A stretch of 64,000 nt of DNA from an uncultured Massilia sp. (GCF_913773735.1 NZ_CAJYEB010000010.1:1-64000), one strand, 5' to 3'. Shown: positions 47,118-57,573, numbered from the stretch's first letter. Notes: generated by a model not told the origin, from the sequence alone. Program-made: numbers and translations.

Positions 47118-47477
47118 ATGATCAAGAAACTGATGCTTGCCGTCGCCGCCGCGGTCCTGTCGGCATCGACGGGGTTCGCGTTCGCCCAGGTGGACGTCAA
47201 CAAGGCCGACGTTGCCGCCCTCAACGGCGTCAAGGGCATCGGCCCGAGCATGTCGAAGACGATCCTCGACGAACGGACCAAGGCGGGGCCGTTCAAGGAC
47301 TGGGCCGACTTCCAGAAGCGCGTCAAGGGCGTGGGCGACAAGCGCGCCGCCAAGCTCTCCGAGGCCGGCCTGCAGGTGAACGGCCAGGCGAAGGAAGGCG
47401 CCGCCGCCAAGCCCGAGGACAAGGCCGCCAAGCCGAAGACGGCCGCCAAGCCGGAGACGGCCAAGTCCGCGACCTGA
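47118..47477 (+). CDS. ComEA-like helix-hairpin-helix exported protein
   Basis: 119 residues. Signal peptide (MIKKLMLAVAAAVLSASTGFAFA), then a ComEA-type double HhH DNA-binding domain (VDVNKADVAALNGVKGIGPSMSKTIL, GVGDKRAAKLSEAG). A Lys/Ala-rich tail follows (KAAKPKTAAKPETAK). Periplasmic DNA uptake in natural transformation is the family role. GGAG lies 8 nt before the ATG. It may be transcribed with rfaE1 80 bp upstream. Confidence 0.85.
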   Translation: MIKKLMLAVAAAVLSASTGFAFAQVDVNKADVAALNGVKGIGPSMSKTILDERTKAGPFKDWADFQKRVKGVGDKRAAKLSEAGLQVNGQAKEGAAAKPEDKAAKPKTAAKPETAKSAT

Positions 47478-47501
47478 TCCGCGTTTCCCCGTGTCTCGAC
47501 G

Positions 47502-47524
47502 ACCCCGCCGCGTGCGGGGTTTTT
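47502..47524 (+). terminator. Terminator after the comEA-like gene
   Basis: ACCCCGC, loop CGCGT and GCGGGGT, then TTTTT. Confidence 0.88.
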
Positions 47525-47614
47525 GCTTGTAAGTACTGCATGTCGTCCATCATGCGTGAGAAGATGGTTGCGCTCCACGCGAGCGCCACGACAACAACGC
47601 TATCCAGGAACGCC

Positions 47615-49006
47615 ATGACGCACCCATCCTTCCCGTCCCTCCGCTCCCGCCGCGCCATCCTGCTCGCCTGGGCCTTCGCTGCCCCGCTGGCCCAGGCCCA
47701 GGCGCCGTCCGCGCAACCGGACCCGGCCCGCCACCAGCCGGCCGTCGACAGGATCGTCGCCGAGATCTCGCCCCAGCGCATCGAAGGCTATATCCGCAAG
47801 CTGGTGAGCTTCCAGACCCGCCACACGATGTCCGATACCACGTCCGACACCACCGGCATCGGCGCCGCGCGCCGCTGGATCAAGTCCGAGCTGGAGCGCT
47901 GCGGCGCCGGCACGCGCCTGCAGGTGGCGTTCGACAGCCACGTGGCGCCGGTGTCGGCGCGCATCTCGCGCCCGACCGAGATCGTCAACGTGGTCGCCAC
48001 GCTGCCGGGCCGGCAGGCGGCGTCGAAGGACCGCATGTACGTGGTCAGCGGCCACTACGACACCCGCGTCAACGACGTGATGGATACCACCACGTTCCAG
48101 CCCGGCGCCAACGACGACGCCTCGGGCACGGCGGCGGTGATGGAGATGGCCTGCGTGATGGCCAGGCACGACTTCGACGCCACGCTGGTGTTCATGACCG
48201 TGGCGGCGGAAGAGCAGGGCCTGCTGGGCGCCGGCCACTTCGCCGAGCAGGCGAAGCAGAAGCACCTGGACATCGCCGGCATGTTCACCAACGACATCAT
48301 CGGCAGCTCGCGCAGCGAGACCGGCCACGTCGACGACACCCAGGTGCGCCTGTTCGCCGAGGGCATCCCGGCCGCCAGGGAGATGAGCGAGGCCAACCGC
48401 ACGCTGGTGCGCACCGGCGGCGAGAACGATTCGCTCTCGCGCCAGCTGGCGCGCCACGTGAAGGAGCAGGGCGAGCGCTACGTGCCGGGCTTCAAGGTCA
48501 GCGTGATCCAGCGCGCCGACCGCTACCTGCGCGGCGGCGACCACATGCCGTTCCTGGAGCGCGGCTACGCGGCGCTGCGCTTCACCGAGCCGGCCGAGGA
48601 CTTCGACCACCAGCACCAGGTCGTGCGCAAGGAAGGCGGCAAGCAGATCGGCGACCTGCCGGAGTTCGTCGACTTCGCCTACGTCGCCAAGGTGGCGCGC
48701 GTGAACGCGGCGTCGCTGGCCACGCTGGCGCTGGGCCCGTCCGCGCCGAAGGAGGTCAGGATGCTCACGGCGAAGCTGGAAAACGATTCGACGATGCGCT
48801 GGGCGCCGAACCCGGAACCGGACGTCGCCGGGTACCGCATCGTGTGGCGCGACACCACGGCCGCGCAGTGGCAGGGCGCGCAATGGGTCGGCAACGTCAC
48901 CGAGGCGACCGTCAAGCTGTCGAAGGACAATGTGTTCTTCGGCGTGCAGGCGGTGGACAAGGACGGCAACGTCAGCGTCGCGAGCTACCCGCTACCGCAA
49001 CGGTAA
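47615..49006 (+). CDS. Secreted M28-family zinc aminopeptidase-like protein
   Basis: 463 residues with a twin-Arg-containing signal sequence (RSRRAILLAWAFAAPLAQAQA). Metal ligands fit M28: His-x-Asp in VSGHYDTR, Asp in GANDDASGT, the Glu pair in VAAEEQGLLG, Asp in FTNDIIG and His in EDFDHQHQ. A C-terminal fibronectin-III-like module (WAPNPEPDVAGYRIVWRDT) is present. AGGA is 6 nt before the ATG; an in-frame ATG 75 bp earlier would hide the signal peptide. The peptide substrate is unknown. Confidence 0.85.
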   Translation: MTHPSFPSLRSRRAILLAWAFAAPLAQAQAPSAQPDPARHQPAVDRIVAEISPQRIEGYIRKLVSFQTRHTMSDTTSDTTGIGAARRWIKSELERCGAGTRLQVAFDSHVAPVSARISRPTEIVNVVATLPGRQAASKDRMYVVSGHYDTRVNDVMDTTTFQPGANDDASGTAAVMEMACVMARHDFDATLVFMTVAAEEQGLLGAGHFAEQAKQKHLDIAGMFTNDIIGSSRSETGHVDDTQVRLFAEGIPAAREMSEANRTLVRTGGENDSLSRQLARHVKEQGERYVPGFKVSVIQRADRYLRGGDHMPFLERGYAALRFTEPAEDFDHQHQVVRKEGGKQIGDLPEFVDFAYVAKVARVNAASLATLALGPSAPKEVRMLTAKLENDSTMRWAPNPEPDVAGYRIVWRDTTAAQWQGAQWVGNVTEATVKLSKDNVFFGVQAVDKDGNVSVASYPLPQR

Positions 49007-49021
49007 CGGGTCGCCGCGACG

Positions 49022-49175
49022 CGTAGGGTGGGCGGCAGCGCCGCCCACGCGGTGATACGCGCCGTTGTCGTCGTCGAGCGCGCAATCGAAGCCGGTCCGG
49101 CCGTTCGCGATCGCGCGCACGGCACCATCCGGGCCACGTATCGCCGCGTGGACGGCAGAGCCGTCCTCCCTACCG
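49022..49175. repeat. Intergenic palindromic repeats (GTAGGGTGG family), copy 5
   Basis: GTAGGGTGGGCGGCAGCGCCGCCCACGCG (49022-49051) and a second palindrome CGTGGACGGCAGAGCCGTCC...CTACC (49146-49175) face each other across the gap before cysM. No gene fits the 229-bp gap; a TAGAAT -10-like hexamer lies at 49200. Confidence 0.65.
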
Positions 49176-49235
49176 GATACGGCATGCGCGATCTCGGATT
49201 AGAATGGCGCTTTCGCATACGCAAAAGAGCAAGCA

Positions 49236-50138
49236 ATGGCATACAAGACCATCGAAGACACGATCGGCAATACCCCGCTGGTGCAGCTGGTGCGCATCCC
49301 GGGAGCGGATGCCGCGGCCCGCAACAACATCATCCTCGGCAAGCTCGAAGGAAACAATCCGGCCGGTTCGGTGAAGGACCGCGCCGCCATGTCGATGCTG
49401 CGCGGCGCCGAGGCGCGCGGGCAGATCAAGCCGGGCGACACGCTGATCGAAGCCACCAGCGGCAATACCGGCATCGCGCTGGCGATGGCGGCGGCGATCC
49501 GCGGCTACAAGATGGTGCTGGTGATGCCCGACAACCTGTCGATCGAGCGGCGCCAGAGCATGGCCGCCTACGGCGCCCGGATCGTCCTGACGCCCAAGAC
49601 CGGCGGCATGGAATACGCGCGCGACCTGGCCGAGCAGATGCAGAAGGACGGCCAGGGCATCATCCTCGACCAGTTCGCCAACGAGGACAATCCGCGCGCC
49701 CACTACGAGACCACCGGTCCCGAGATCTGGCGCGACACGAAGGGCCGCGTCACCCACTTCGTCAGCGCGATGGGCACCACCGGCACCATCATGGGCGTCT
49801 CGCACTACCTGAAGGAACGCAACGAGGCGATCCGCATCGTCGGCGCCCAGCCGGAAGACGGCTCGTCGATCCCGGGCATTCGCAAGTGGCCCGAGGCCTA
49901 CCTGCCGAAGATCTTCGACAAGGCGCGCGTCGACCAGGTCGAAAGCGTGACCCAGGCGGCGGCCGAGCAGATGGCGCGCAGGCTGGCGGCGGAAGAGGGG
50001 ATTTTCTGCGGTATTTCCGCGGCCGGCGCATGCGAGATCGCCTTGCGCATCTCGCAGACCGTGGAGAACGCGACGATCGTGTTCATCGTCTGCGACCGCG
50101 GCGATCGTTATCTGTCGACGGGCGTGTTTCCCGCCTGA
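49236..50138 (+). CDS. cysM: Cysteine synthase B
   Basis: 300 residues, PLP-dependent O-acetylserine (thiol)lyase. PLP Lys47 lies in NNPAGSVKDRAA, the Asn loop is TSGNTGIALAMAA, and GTTGTIMGVSHYL is the phosphate-binding Gly/Thr loop. The CysM-type features DNLSIERRQSMAAYGA and QPEDGSSIPGIRKWP separate it from CysK. Monocistronic. Confidence 0.95.
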   Translation: MAYKTIEDTIGNTPLVQLVRIPGADAAARNNIILGKLEGNNPAGSVKDRAAMSMLRGAEARGQIKPGDTLIEATSGNTGIALAMAAAIRGYKMVLVMPDNLSIERRQSMAAYGARIVLTPKTGGMEYARDLAEQMQKDGQGIILDQFANEDNPRAHYETTGPEIWRDTKGRVTHFVSAMGTTGTIMGVSHYLKERNEAIRIVGAQPEDGSSIPGIRKWPEAYLPKIFDKARVDQVESVTQAAAEQMARRLAAEEGIFCGISAAGACEIALRISQTVENATIVFIVCDRGDRYLSTGVFPA

Positions 50139-50306
50139 TGGGAGGGTTCCCGGCGCGACGCTTGGGCGCTGGGCGGCCTCGTCATGGGCATGGCGCCCGA
50201 GGCGGTGTCCCTGGTACGGGACGAAGGCAGGACAGGCTGGTAAAGTACCGTGCGGTACGGCGCGGCGGCATCGCCCGGACGCCGCCGACCGGCCAGGAGG
50301 CCACGA

Positions 50307-50651
50307 TTACTGCTCGGCGCCGTTGGCGTTGTTGTCCTTGTCCTTCGGCTTGAACTGCTTGTCGCTGATGCGGAACTTGGCGCGGCGGTCGCCCATCAGG
50401 TAGCGCAGGTCGCGGATCGACAGGTCCGAGACTTCGTGCATGCGGATCAGCAGCGAAGCGCCGACCGGCAGGCGGTGGTGGCGGATCTTCGAGATGACCG
50501 GCGGGGCCACTTCCAGCGCGCGCGACAGGGCGGCATCGTTCTTCAGGCGCAGGTTCTCGATCAGAGTGTCGAGCAGGCGGTTCGGGTTGTACTGCAACAG
50601 CTCGTCGTTTTCCGAATCGCTGTTCATGTCAATGCCGACTTGGTTCGTCAT
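50307..50651 (-). CDS. Small HTH-like protein, candidate regulator
   Basis: 114 residues. The centre, LKNDAALSRALEVAPPVISKIRHHRLPVGASLLIRMHEVSDLSIRDLRYLMG, has the shape of a Cro/CI-like helix-turn-helix (it is quoted here in part from residue 36 on). The C-terminal tail is Lys/Asn-rich. No family name is recalled beyond this. AGGAA lies 10 nt before the ATG. It is preceded by an unusually AT-rich stretch with repeated ACTAAAT boxes, which suggests autoregulation. It stands alone between cysM and the mltB operon. Confidence 0.65.
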   Translation of the reverse strand: MTNQVGIDMNSDSENDELLQYNPNRLLDTLIENLRLKNDAALSRALEVAPPVISKIRHHRLPVGASLLIRMHEVSDLSIRDLRYLMGDRRAKFRISDKQFKPKDKDNNANGAEQ

Positions 50652-51090
50652 GATTCACTATTCCTCGTTTGGTTGTCCAGGCTTAAGCTTTTCGACACCT
50701 AAAGGTTTCGAAAAATTCTACTAAATTATACAACTAAATGCTATTTAGTACTTAAGAGCAAGAAGGTACAAGGCGCTTGTTGCAAGACGTTGTCTCACTG
50801 CAACAATAGCCTCAATGCAATTCTCTCACAAACTCACCGAAAAAATAATTGTTTTTTATTTAAACTTAAGTCTAGAGCAATTTTCGATGCGTCGCCGCAC
50901 GCTAAAGAATTGTATGATGGAATGACAACTTGAGAGGGGGTATCGGGATGCTAAGTGTATTTCCTAGGAGAACTGTTCTACGGAAAAACCTATACACCCC
51001 GGGAGTATAACGTTGTCACCACTGCATGAACTCAGCAGTATTGCCGGAAAACACGTTACAAACTGATACAAAGTTTCTGCCGGAGCAAGC
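50652..51090. promoter_or_regulatory. AT-rich regulatory stretch with ACTAAAT boxes
   Basis: ACTAAAT occurs at 50720-50726 and 50733-50739, with an inverted ATTTAGT at 50743-50749; the last two form a perfect 7-bp palindrome with a 3-nt spacer, 82-98 bp upstream of the HTH-like gene. Poly-A/T tracts lie around 50842-50870. A possible 20-codon frame with a strong GAGAGGGGG signal lies at 50948-51010 on the plus strand. No larger gene is seen in this 439-bp region. Confidence 0.45.
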
Positions 51091-52305
51091 TCAAATCCCG
51101 CGCGCCTGCTTCACCGCCCGGCCGAGTTCCACGACCGACATGGCATAGAAATAACTTCGATTGTATTTAGTGATAGCAAAGAAGTTAGTATTGGCGACCC
51201 AGTACTCGGTGGGCTCGGCGCCGTTCTGCAGGTCGACCAGGCCGTACAGGCGTTCCGGCGACAGCGCGGCCGCCGTCGCCACGCCGGCGCCCGCCAGCTC
51301 GGCCGGACGGTAGCGCGGGCTCAGGCCGCCCAGCAGCGGCTGCCAGGCCAGGCTCGGCGCCACCTCGGCCGGGAACGCCGGGGGCCCGCCATCGTTGCGG
51401 TCCCAGCCGTGCTCGACCAGGAAGTTGGCCACGCTGCCGATCGCGTCCTGGGCCGAGGCGCGCAGGTCGACGATGCCGTCGCCGTCGAAGTCCACGCCAT
51501 ATTTCAGGATATTGCCCGGCATGAACTGCGGCATGCCGACGGCGCCGGCGAACGAACCCAGCAGCGAAAACGGGTCGATGCCTTCCTTGCGCGCCAGCAG
51601 CAGAGTATGTTCCAGCTCGTCGCGGAAGAAGGCCATGCGCTCGGCGCGGTTGGGCGCTTCCGGGTAGGCAAAAGCGAGGGTGGTCAGGACGTCGACGATG
51701 CGGAAGCGCCCGGTGTCGCGGCCGTAGATCGTTTCCACGCCGATGATGCCGACGATGATTTCCGCCGGCACGCCGTACCTGGCCTCGGCGCGCGCCAGGG
51801 CGTCGGCGTTCTCGTTCCAGAAGCGCACGCCGGCGTTGATGCGGATCGGCTCGATGAAGCGGCTGCTGTAGGCTTGCCAGTTCTTCGGCTTGCCCGGCGG
51901 CGCCGGCTTGACCAGCTGGACCGCGGAATCGATGAAGCGCACCTTGCCGACCAGTTCCTGCAATGCCGCGCGGTCGAAGCCGTTGCGCGCGACCATGTCG
52001 TCCTCGAAGTCGCGCACGGCCTGCCATTCGCCGAAATTGACCTGCTCGCCGTCGTAGTCGATGCGCGGGCGCGCGGCCACGGCGGCCGCACCTGCCGCAC
52101 CTGCGACCTTGGCGGCCACCTTGCCCTTGGCGGACTTGCCTTTGGCGGACGTTGCCTTCTTGCCGGCCTTGGCCGTCCTGGCGGTCGACCTGGCCTTGGC
52201 GGCGTGGGCGGAAGTGGCGTGGAGCAGCGCGGGGGCGGCGACGGCATCGACCGTCGGCGCCGCGCCGACGGCGAGGGCAAGCAGCAGCGGGAAGAAGGAT
52301 TTCAT
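51091..52305 (-). CDS. mltB: Membrane-bound lytic murein transglycosylase B-like protein
   Basis: 404 residues. Signal peptide, a Lys/Ala-rich linker (AKAGKKATSAKGKSAKGK), then the SLT_2 catalytic domain with the glutamate in GIIGVETIYGRDTGRFR, AGAVGMPQFMP and YGVDFDGDGIVDL. It cleaves peptidoglycan to anhydro-muropeptides in the periplasm. There is no lipobox Cys, so it may be soluble rather than a lipoprotein. Its start overlaps the tgpA-like stop (ATGA), which ties it to the moxR-DUF58-transglutaminase operon. Confidence 0.9.
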   Translation of the reverse strand: MKSFFPLLLALAVGAAPTVDAVAAPALLHATSAHAAKARSTARTAKAGKKATSAKGKSAKGKVAAKVAGAAGAAAVAARPRIDYDGEQVNFGEWQAVRDFEDDMVARNGFDRAALQELVGKVRFIDSAVQLVKPAPPGKPKNWQAYSSRFIEPIRINAGVRFWNENADALARAEARYGVPAEIIVGIIGVETIYGRDTGRFRIVDVLTTLAFAYPEAPNRAERMAFFRDELEHTLLLARKEGIDPFSLLGSFAGAVGMPQFMPGNILKYGVDFDGDGIVDLRASAQDAIGSVANFLVEHGWDRNDGGPPAFPAEVAPSLAWQPLLGGLSPRYRPAELAGAGVATAAALSPERLYGLVDLQNGAEPTEYWVANTNFFAITKYNRSYFYAMSVVELGRAVKQARGI

Positions 52306-54368
52306 CGAACTCGGGACAACAACGCTTTCAGGATCGGAACCAGGGTGGATGCGCCGCCGGCATGCGGGCCGTAGCGGAAGGCGCTGTAGCGGCGCAGGAA
52401 CTCGCCGGCCGCGGCGCGTGCGCCGGCGTCGAGCTCGACACCACCGGACGCACCGGACGCACCGGACCCGGCGGGCGCCATGGCGGCGATGCGCGCCGCG
52501 TACGCCGTCGGCCCTTCGCTGGGCGCGCGCGGCAGGCCGCGCTGGCCGAGGCGCCGGCACAAGGCCGAGTATAGCGCATCGACCGGATCGACTTTGCGCC
52601 GCCGCCAGAATTTTCCTGCTATAAACAACAGCAGGCAGAGCATGGCAAGGGCCCCAATGGCTTGCCAATTGAACATTCCGTTTTGCAGGCGCCGCACGAG
52701 GTCGTGCTGGCGCTGCGGCGTGTAGTTCAGCACCCACTGGTTCCAGCCGTTGTTGGCGGCGCCGAGGGCGTAGCGGAGCTTGCCCAGCAGCGAATCCGGG
52801 TCGGGCTGCATCAGCCGGCCCAGCCCCTCGATGCCGAACGGCGCCGGCGGCAGCGCGCGCGCCAGGCTGCGCTGCACGCGCTCGGGCGCCACCATCGCGG
52901 TGGGATCGACGCGCACCCAGCCGCGCCCGGCCAGCCAGACCTCGGCCCAGGCATGGGCATCGGACTGGCGCACCGTCAGGTAGCCGTCGAGCGGATTCAT
53001 CTCGCCGCCCTGGTAGCCCGTCACGACGCGTGCCGGCACGCCCGCCGCGCGCATCAGGAACACGAAGGCGCCGGCGTAGTGCTCGCAAAAGCCGGCGCGC
53101 GTGTCGTACAGGAAAGCGTCGACCGTGTTCCTGCCTTGCAGCAACGGAGGCTGCAGCGTATAGACGTAGCCGCCCTTGGCGAACCCTTCCAGCGCCGTCC
53201 TGACGCGCACGGCCGGGTCCGGCTCCAGCGCGAGCCGGCGCCCGGCGGCCAGCGTGCGCGGATTGCTGTTCCAGGGCAGCAGCAGCCAGCGCGCGCCGTC
53301 GGCCAGGCTGGGGCCGGCCTGCAATTCGTAGCGCACATAGGACACGAGGTCGTAGCGCAGGCGCTCCGTGATGGGGGCGCCGGCCTGGAGTTCCAGTTCG
53401 CCGCTCACGCTGACGGGCCGGTCCGGCAAGCGCGGCAACGCCTGCGGCACCTCGAGCGCGAACAGCCAGCGCGCGTTCGACGCTTCCTGCGTGACCTGGT
53501 AGCGCAGCGGCGCGCCGCCCACGGCGATCGACAGCGGCTGCATGGGCGGATTCGTCCCCCGCGGCAGCGGCAGCACGCGCGTCCAGGTCTTGCCGTCGAA
53601 GCTGCCCAGCACCGGGCCGCGCCAGTACAGCAGCGGCTGGGGCGGCGGCGCGTCCGCGAAGCGCACGCGGAACGCGACTTCCTCGGACTGGGCCAGGTCG
53701 GACAGCTGGCCGGGCGACATGGTGTCCGACAGGCCCGTCCTGGCGCTGCGCGACGCGTCCGGCATGCCCCACAGCGGCCCCTCGATGCGCGGGAACAGCA
53801 CGAAGACGGCGGCGGCCAGCGGCAGCGCCAGGGCCAGCATGCGCGCGCTCATCAGGAGCCGCGTGCGCAGCGGCGGGACGCGGCCGGTGAGCTGGAACGA
53901 CAGCTGGGCCGCCAGCAGGAACACCAGGGAGACCAGCATCAGCACGGCGGTGCCGATGCTCTGCGAATAAAAGAAATTGGTCAGCACCAGGAAGAAGCAC
54001 AGGAACACGACGACGAACAGGTCGCGCCGCGCATGCATTTCCAGCATCTTGAAGGCCACCAGCATGACCAGCATGGCGACGCCGGCGTCGCGGCCCAGCA
54101 GCGTGTCGTAGCTCTGCAGCACGCCCGCCATCGCGGCGGCCGCGATCGGCACCAGCACCAGGTTGCGCGGCAGGCGCCGGCCCAGCAGCGTGAGGCCGGC
54201 GCGCCAGGCCAGCGTGGCGCCGCACAGCAGGCTCACCCACAGGGGCAGGTGGGCCGCGTGCGGCGCCAGCACCAGCACCGCGGCGGCGATCAGCAGCAGC
54301 GTGTCGCGCTTGTCGCGCGACAGCGCCTGCAGCCGGGTCCGGACCGACGGCGAGGACGGGCCGCTCAT
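52302..54368 (-). CDS. TgpA-like membrane transglutaminase
   Basis: 688 residues. About six N-terminal membrane helices (DTLLLIAAAVLVLAP to LALALPLAAAVFVLF) are followed by a periplasmic transglutaminase-like domain. The triad is Cys in RAGFCEHYAGAFVFLMR, His in DAHAWAEVWL and Asp in WVRVDPTAMV. A last helix (IGALAMLCLLLFIAGKFW) and a DUF4129-like cytoplasmic tail close the protein. P. aeruginosa TgpA is a close functional model. The neighbours moxR and DUF58 are its standard partners; the substrate is unknown. Confidence 0.9.
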   Translation of the reverse strand: MSGPSSPSVRTRLQALSRDKRDTLLLIAAAVLVLAPHAAHLPLWVSLLCGATLAWRAGLTLLGRRLPRNLVLVPIAAAAMAGVLQSYDTLLGRDAGVAMLVMLVAFKMLEMHARRDLFVVVFLCFFLVLTNFFYSQSIGTAVLMLVSLVFLLAAQLSFQLTGRVPPLRTRLLMSARMLALALPLAAAVFVLFPRIEGPLWGMPDASRSARTGLSDTMSPGQLSDLAQSEEVAFRVRFADAPPPQPLLYWRGPVLGSFDGKTWTRVLPLPRGTNPPMQPLSIAVGGAPLRYQVTQEASNARWLFALEVPQALPRLPDRPVSVSGELELQAGAPITERLRYDLVSYVRYELQAGPSLADGARWLLLPWNSNPRTLAAGRRLALEPDPAVRVRTALEGFAKGGYVYTLQPPLLQGRNTVDAFLYDTRAGFCEHYAGAFVFLMRAAGVPARVVTGYQGGEMNPLDGYLTVRQSDAHAWAEVWLAGRGWVRVDPTAMVAPERVQRSLARALPPAPFGIEGLGRLMQPDPDSLLGKLRYALGAANNGWNQWVLNYTPQRQHDLVRRLQNGMFNWQAIGALAMLCLLLFIAGKFWRRRKVDPVDALYSALCRRLGQRGLPRAPSEGPTAYAARIAAMAPAGSGASGASGGVELDAGARAAAGEFLRRYSAFRYGPHAGGASTLVPILKALLSRVR

Positions 54369-55402
54369 GGCGCCTCCGGGTGGCCGTACAGCGCCAGGGC
54401 GCGCAGGCAGGCCGCCTGGTGCGCCGCGCCCAGGGCGGCGTCGTACTCCAGGGGGCCGAGCCGCAGCGCGTAGGGCAGGGCGCGCAGCTCGGCTTCCAGC
54501 ACCCAGCGCGCCATGCGCGACAGGCGCAGTTCCAGGTCCAGGCGCGGCGGCAGGGCGTCGAAGTCGAGCAGCAGTTCGTCGACGGAGCCGCCCTCGAACT
54601 GCTTGGTGACGAGCTGGCCGCCCAGTGCCGGGTCGAGGCGCGCGATCTGGCGCCAGGCCAGGCGGCGCAGCGGATCGCCGGCCTGGTAGCTGCGCACGCC
54701 GGCGAAATCGTCGCTGCCGGCCTGGCCGCCGCCGTCGGGACCGGGGCGGCCGCTGGATGGCAGCGGCGGCGCGTCGATCTCGGGCGCCGGGTAGACCAGC
54801 GCCCGGCTGTCCGGCTGCCACCAGCTCCAGGCGCGGAACAGGCCGAGCGGGAAGCGGGTGGCCACGCGCACGCGCGGCGCCGCCAGCCAGCCGCGCGCGC
54901 GCGCCGGCACGGCCAGCACGACGGTGGCGCCGTCGCCCGCGGCGACGTCGAGCGCATGGCGCGCCGCGCCGGCGCCGTCGACGTCGATCTGGATGGCGTA
55001 GCGTTCCAGCGCGCTGGTGTTGGCGACGTGCAGTGCGAACTGGGCCTCGGCGCCGGCGAAGGCGTCCGGCGCGCGGCCGGGACGCAGCGTCAGCCCGGCC
55101 AGGTTGCGCCAGGTGGCGACCATGTCGACGATCGCGCAGGCGCCGGCCAGGAAGGTCAGGCCGAAGCCCAGGCCGAGGCTGTAGTTGATCGAGCCCACCA
55201 GGAGCACCAGCACCAGCAGGCCGAAGCCCAGGCCGGCGCGCGTGGGCACGATGTACACGCGGCGCTGGCCGAGCACGACGTCGCCGCGGTCGTGCGCGGT
55301 GGCGCGCGTGCGCCAGGCGTCGCGCAGGCGGCGGCGCCGGCGCGCCAGCCAGCCGTCCGGTCCGCGCAGCCCGTCCGCCGCCGTTGCCGCCGTGTCCTTC
55401 AT
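54365..55402 (-). CDS. DUF58 membrane protein
   Basis: 345 residues. Two adjacent membrane helices (AGLGFGLLVLVLLVGSINYSLGLGFG, LTFLAGACAIVDMVATW - quoted separately) and a DUF58 region with DDFAGVRSYQAGDPLRRLAWRQ, the family signature, followed by a VWA-like fold. Such proteins act with MoxR ATPases as chaperone-type assemblies for envelope proteins. It overlaps the tgpA-like start by 4 bp and follows moxR by 2 bp. Confidence 0.88.
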   Translation of the reverse strand: MKDTAATAADGLRGPDGWLARRRRRLRDAWRTRATAHDRGDVVLGQRRVYIVPTRAGLGFGLLVLVLLVGSINYSLGLGFGLTFLAGACAIVDMVATWRNLAGLTLRPGRAPDAFAGAEAQFALHVANTSALERYAIQIDVDGAGAARHALDVAAGDGATVVLAVPARARGWLAAPRVRVATRFPLGLFRAWSWWQPDSRALVYPAPEIDAPPLPSSGRPGPDGGGQAGSDDFAGVRSYQAGDPLRRLAWRQIARLDPALGGQLVTKQFEGGSVDELLLDFDALPPRLDLELRLSRMARWVLEAELRALPYALRLGPLEYDAALGAAHQAACLRALALYGHPEAP

Positions 55403-55404
55403 CG

Positions 55405-56322
<918 letters not shown>

Positions 56323-56495
56323 GATGGCTTCCTGTCGGGGTTCGTGATGCGATGTGCACAAGGGTGGTGCACATGGTAGATTAGCGCCATCGGCAATCTT
56401 TTTACTCCAGCATCAACACATGCTGCTCCGGCGATTTTATGCGAGATCGGCATGCGCGGGGCGATACGGATGAGCGCAGGACACCACCAGCAAGC

Positions 56496-57428
56496 ATGAG
56501 CACAGCAATCTACAGCCACCCGGACTGTTCCCTGCACGAGATGGGCGACTGGCACCCCGAGTCCCCGGCGCGCCTGCGCGCCATCGAGGACCAGTTGATT
56601 TCCGCGCGCCTCGACGGCCTGGTCGACCACGTCAGCGCCCCGCTGGCCGACGAGTCCGCGATCCTGCGCAACCACACGCAGGGCGCGCTCGACCTGGTGC
56701 GCGACAACCTGCCCGCCGCCGCCGGCGAACACTACCCGCTCGACGGCGACACCCTGCTGTGCAAGGACAGCTACCGCGCCGCGCTGCGCGCCGCCGGCGC
56801 CGCCGTGGCCGCCACCGACGCCGTCATCGCCGGCACCATCGACAATGCCTTCTGCGCCGTGCGCCCGCCCGGCCACCACGCGCGGCCGACCGAGCCGATG
56901 GGCTTTTGCCTGTTCAACAACGTCGCCATCGCCGCGCGCCACGCGCTCGAGGTGCACGGCCTGGAGCGCGTCGCCATCATCGATTTCGACGTCCACCACG
57001 GCAACGGCACGGCGGAATCCTTCCACGACGACCCGCGCGTGCTGATGGCCAGCTTCTTCCGCCATCCGTTCTATCCGTACAGCGCGCCCGAACCCGTCAC
57101 CGCCACCAGCATCAACATCCCGGTGCCGGCCTACAGCGGCGGCGACGTCGTGCGCCGCCTGGTCGAGGACCAGTGGATGCCGGCGCTGCACGCCTTCCGC
57201 CCGCAGATGGTGTTCATCTCGGCCGGCTTCGACGCCCACAAGGAAGACGACATGGGCGGCATGGCGCTGGTCGAGGCCGACTACGTGTGGATGACGCACA
57301 AGGCCATCGAGATCGCCAGGCAGTATGCCGGGGGCCGCATCGTCAGCGTGCTGGAGGGCGGCTACGCGCTGTCGGCGCTCGGGCGCAGCGTCGTGGCGCA
57401 CGTGAAGGCCCTGGCCGAACTCGACTAG
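56496..57428 (+). CDS. Class II histone-deacetylase-like amidohydrolase
   Basis: 310 residues. Zinc-site motifs RPPGHHARPTEPMGFCLFNN, DFDVHHGNGTAESF and SAGFDAHKEDDMGG identify the HDAC/acetylpolyamine amidohydrolase family. In bacteria it probably removes acetyl groups from polyamines or small amines. The start at MSTAIYSHPDC matches family N-termini; an upstream in-frame ATG adds charged unrelated residues. Divergent from moxR. Confidence 0.9.
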   Translation: MSTAIYSHPDCSLHEMGDWHPESPARLRAIEDQLISARLDGLVDHVSAPLADESAILRNHTQGALDLVRDNLPAAAGEHYPLDGDTLLCKDSYRAALRAAGAAVAATDAVIAGTIDNAFCAVRPPGHHARPTEPMGFCLFNNVAIAARHALEVHGLERVAIIDFDVHHGNGTAESFHDDPRVLMASFFRHPFYPYSAPEPVTATSINIPVPAYSGGDVVRRLVEDQWMPALHAFRPQMVFISAGFDAHKEDDMGGMALVEADYVWMTHKAIEIARQYAGGRIVSVLEGGYALSALGRSVVAHVKALAELD

Positions 57429-57442
57429 GGTCGCGCCGCGGC

Positions 57443-57471
57443 GCGCAGGGTGGGCGGCCGCGCCGCCCGTT
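57443..57471. repeat. Intergenic palindromic repeat (AGGGTGGGCGG family), copy 6
   Basis: GCGCAGGGTGGGCGGCCGCG faces GCCGCCCG. It is a degenerate member of the repeat seen in five other gaps, here in the 145-bp gap after the HDAC-like gene. Confidence 0.5.
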
Positions 57472-57573
57472 CCGGCGCGCACCCGATCGGCACCTGGTAC
57501 GGCATGCCGCCCGAACCGCCGCGTTGCGCCGTTGTCCAACCCACGGCAGCAAGGACAACCAGGCGGAGGGGAC

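Noticed and set aside
51091..54957. Apparent fusion of mltB with the upstream membrane proteins in one frame
   Set aside because: The frame happens to stay open through GC-rich DNA, but mltB has its own signal peptide and start at 52305, and the transglutaminase and DUF58 proteins are in other frames.
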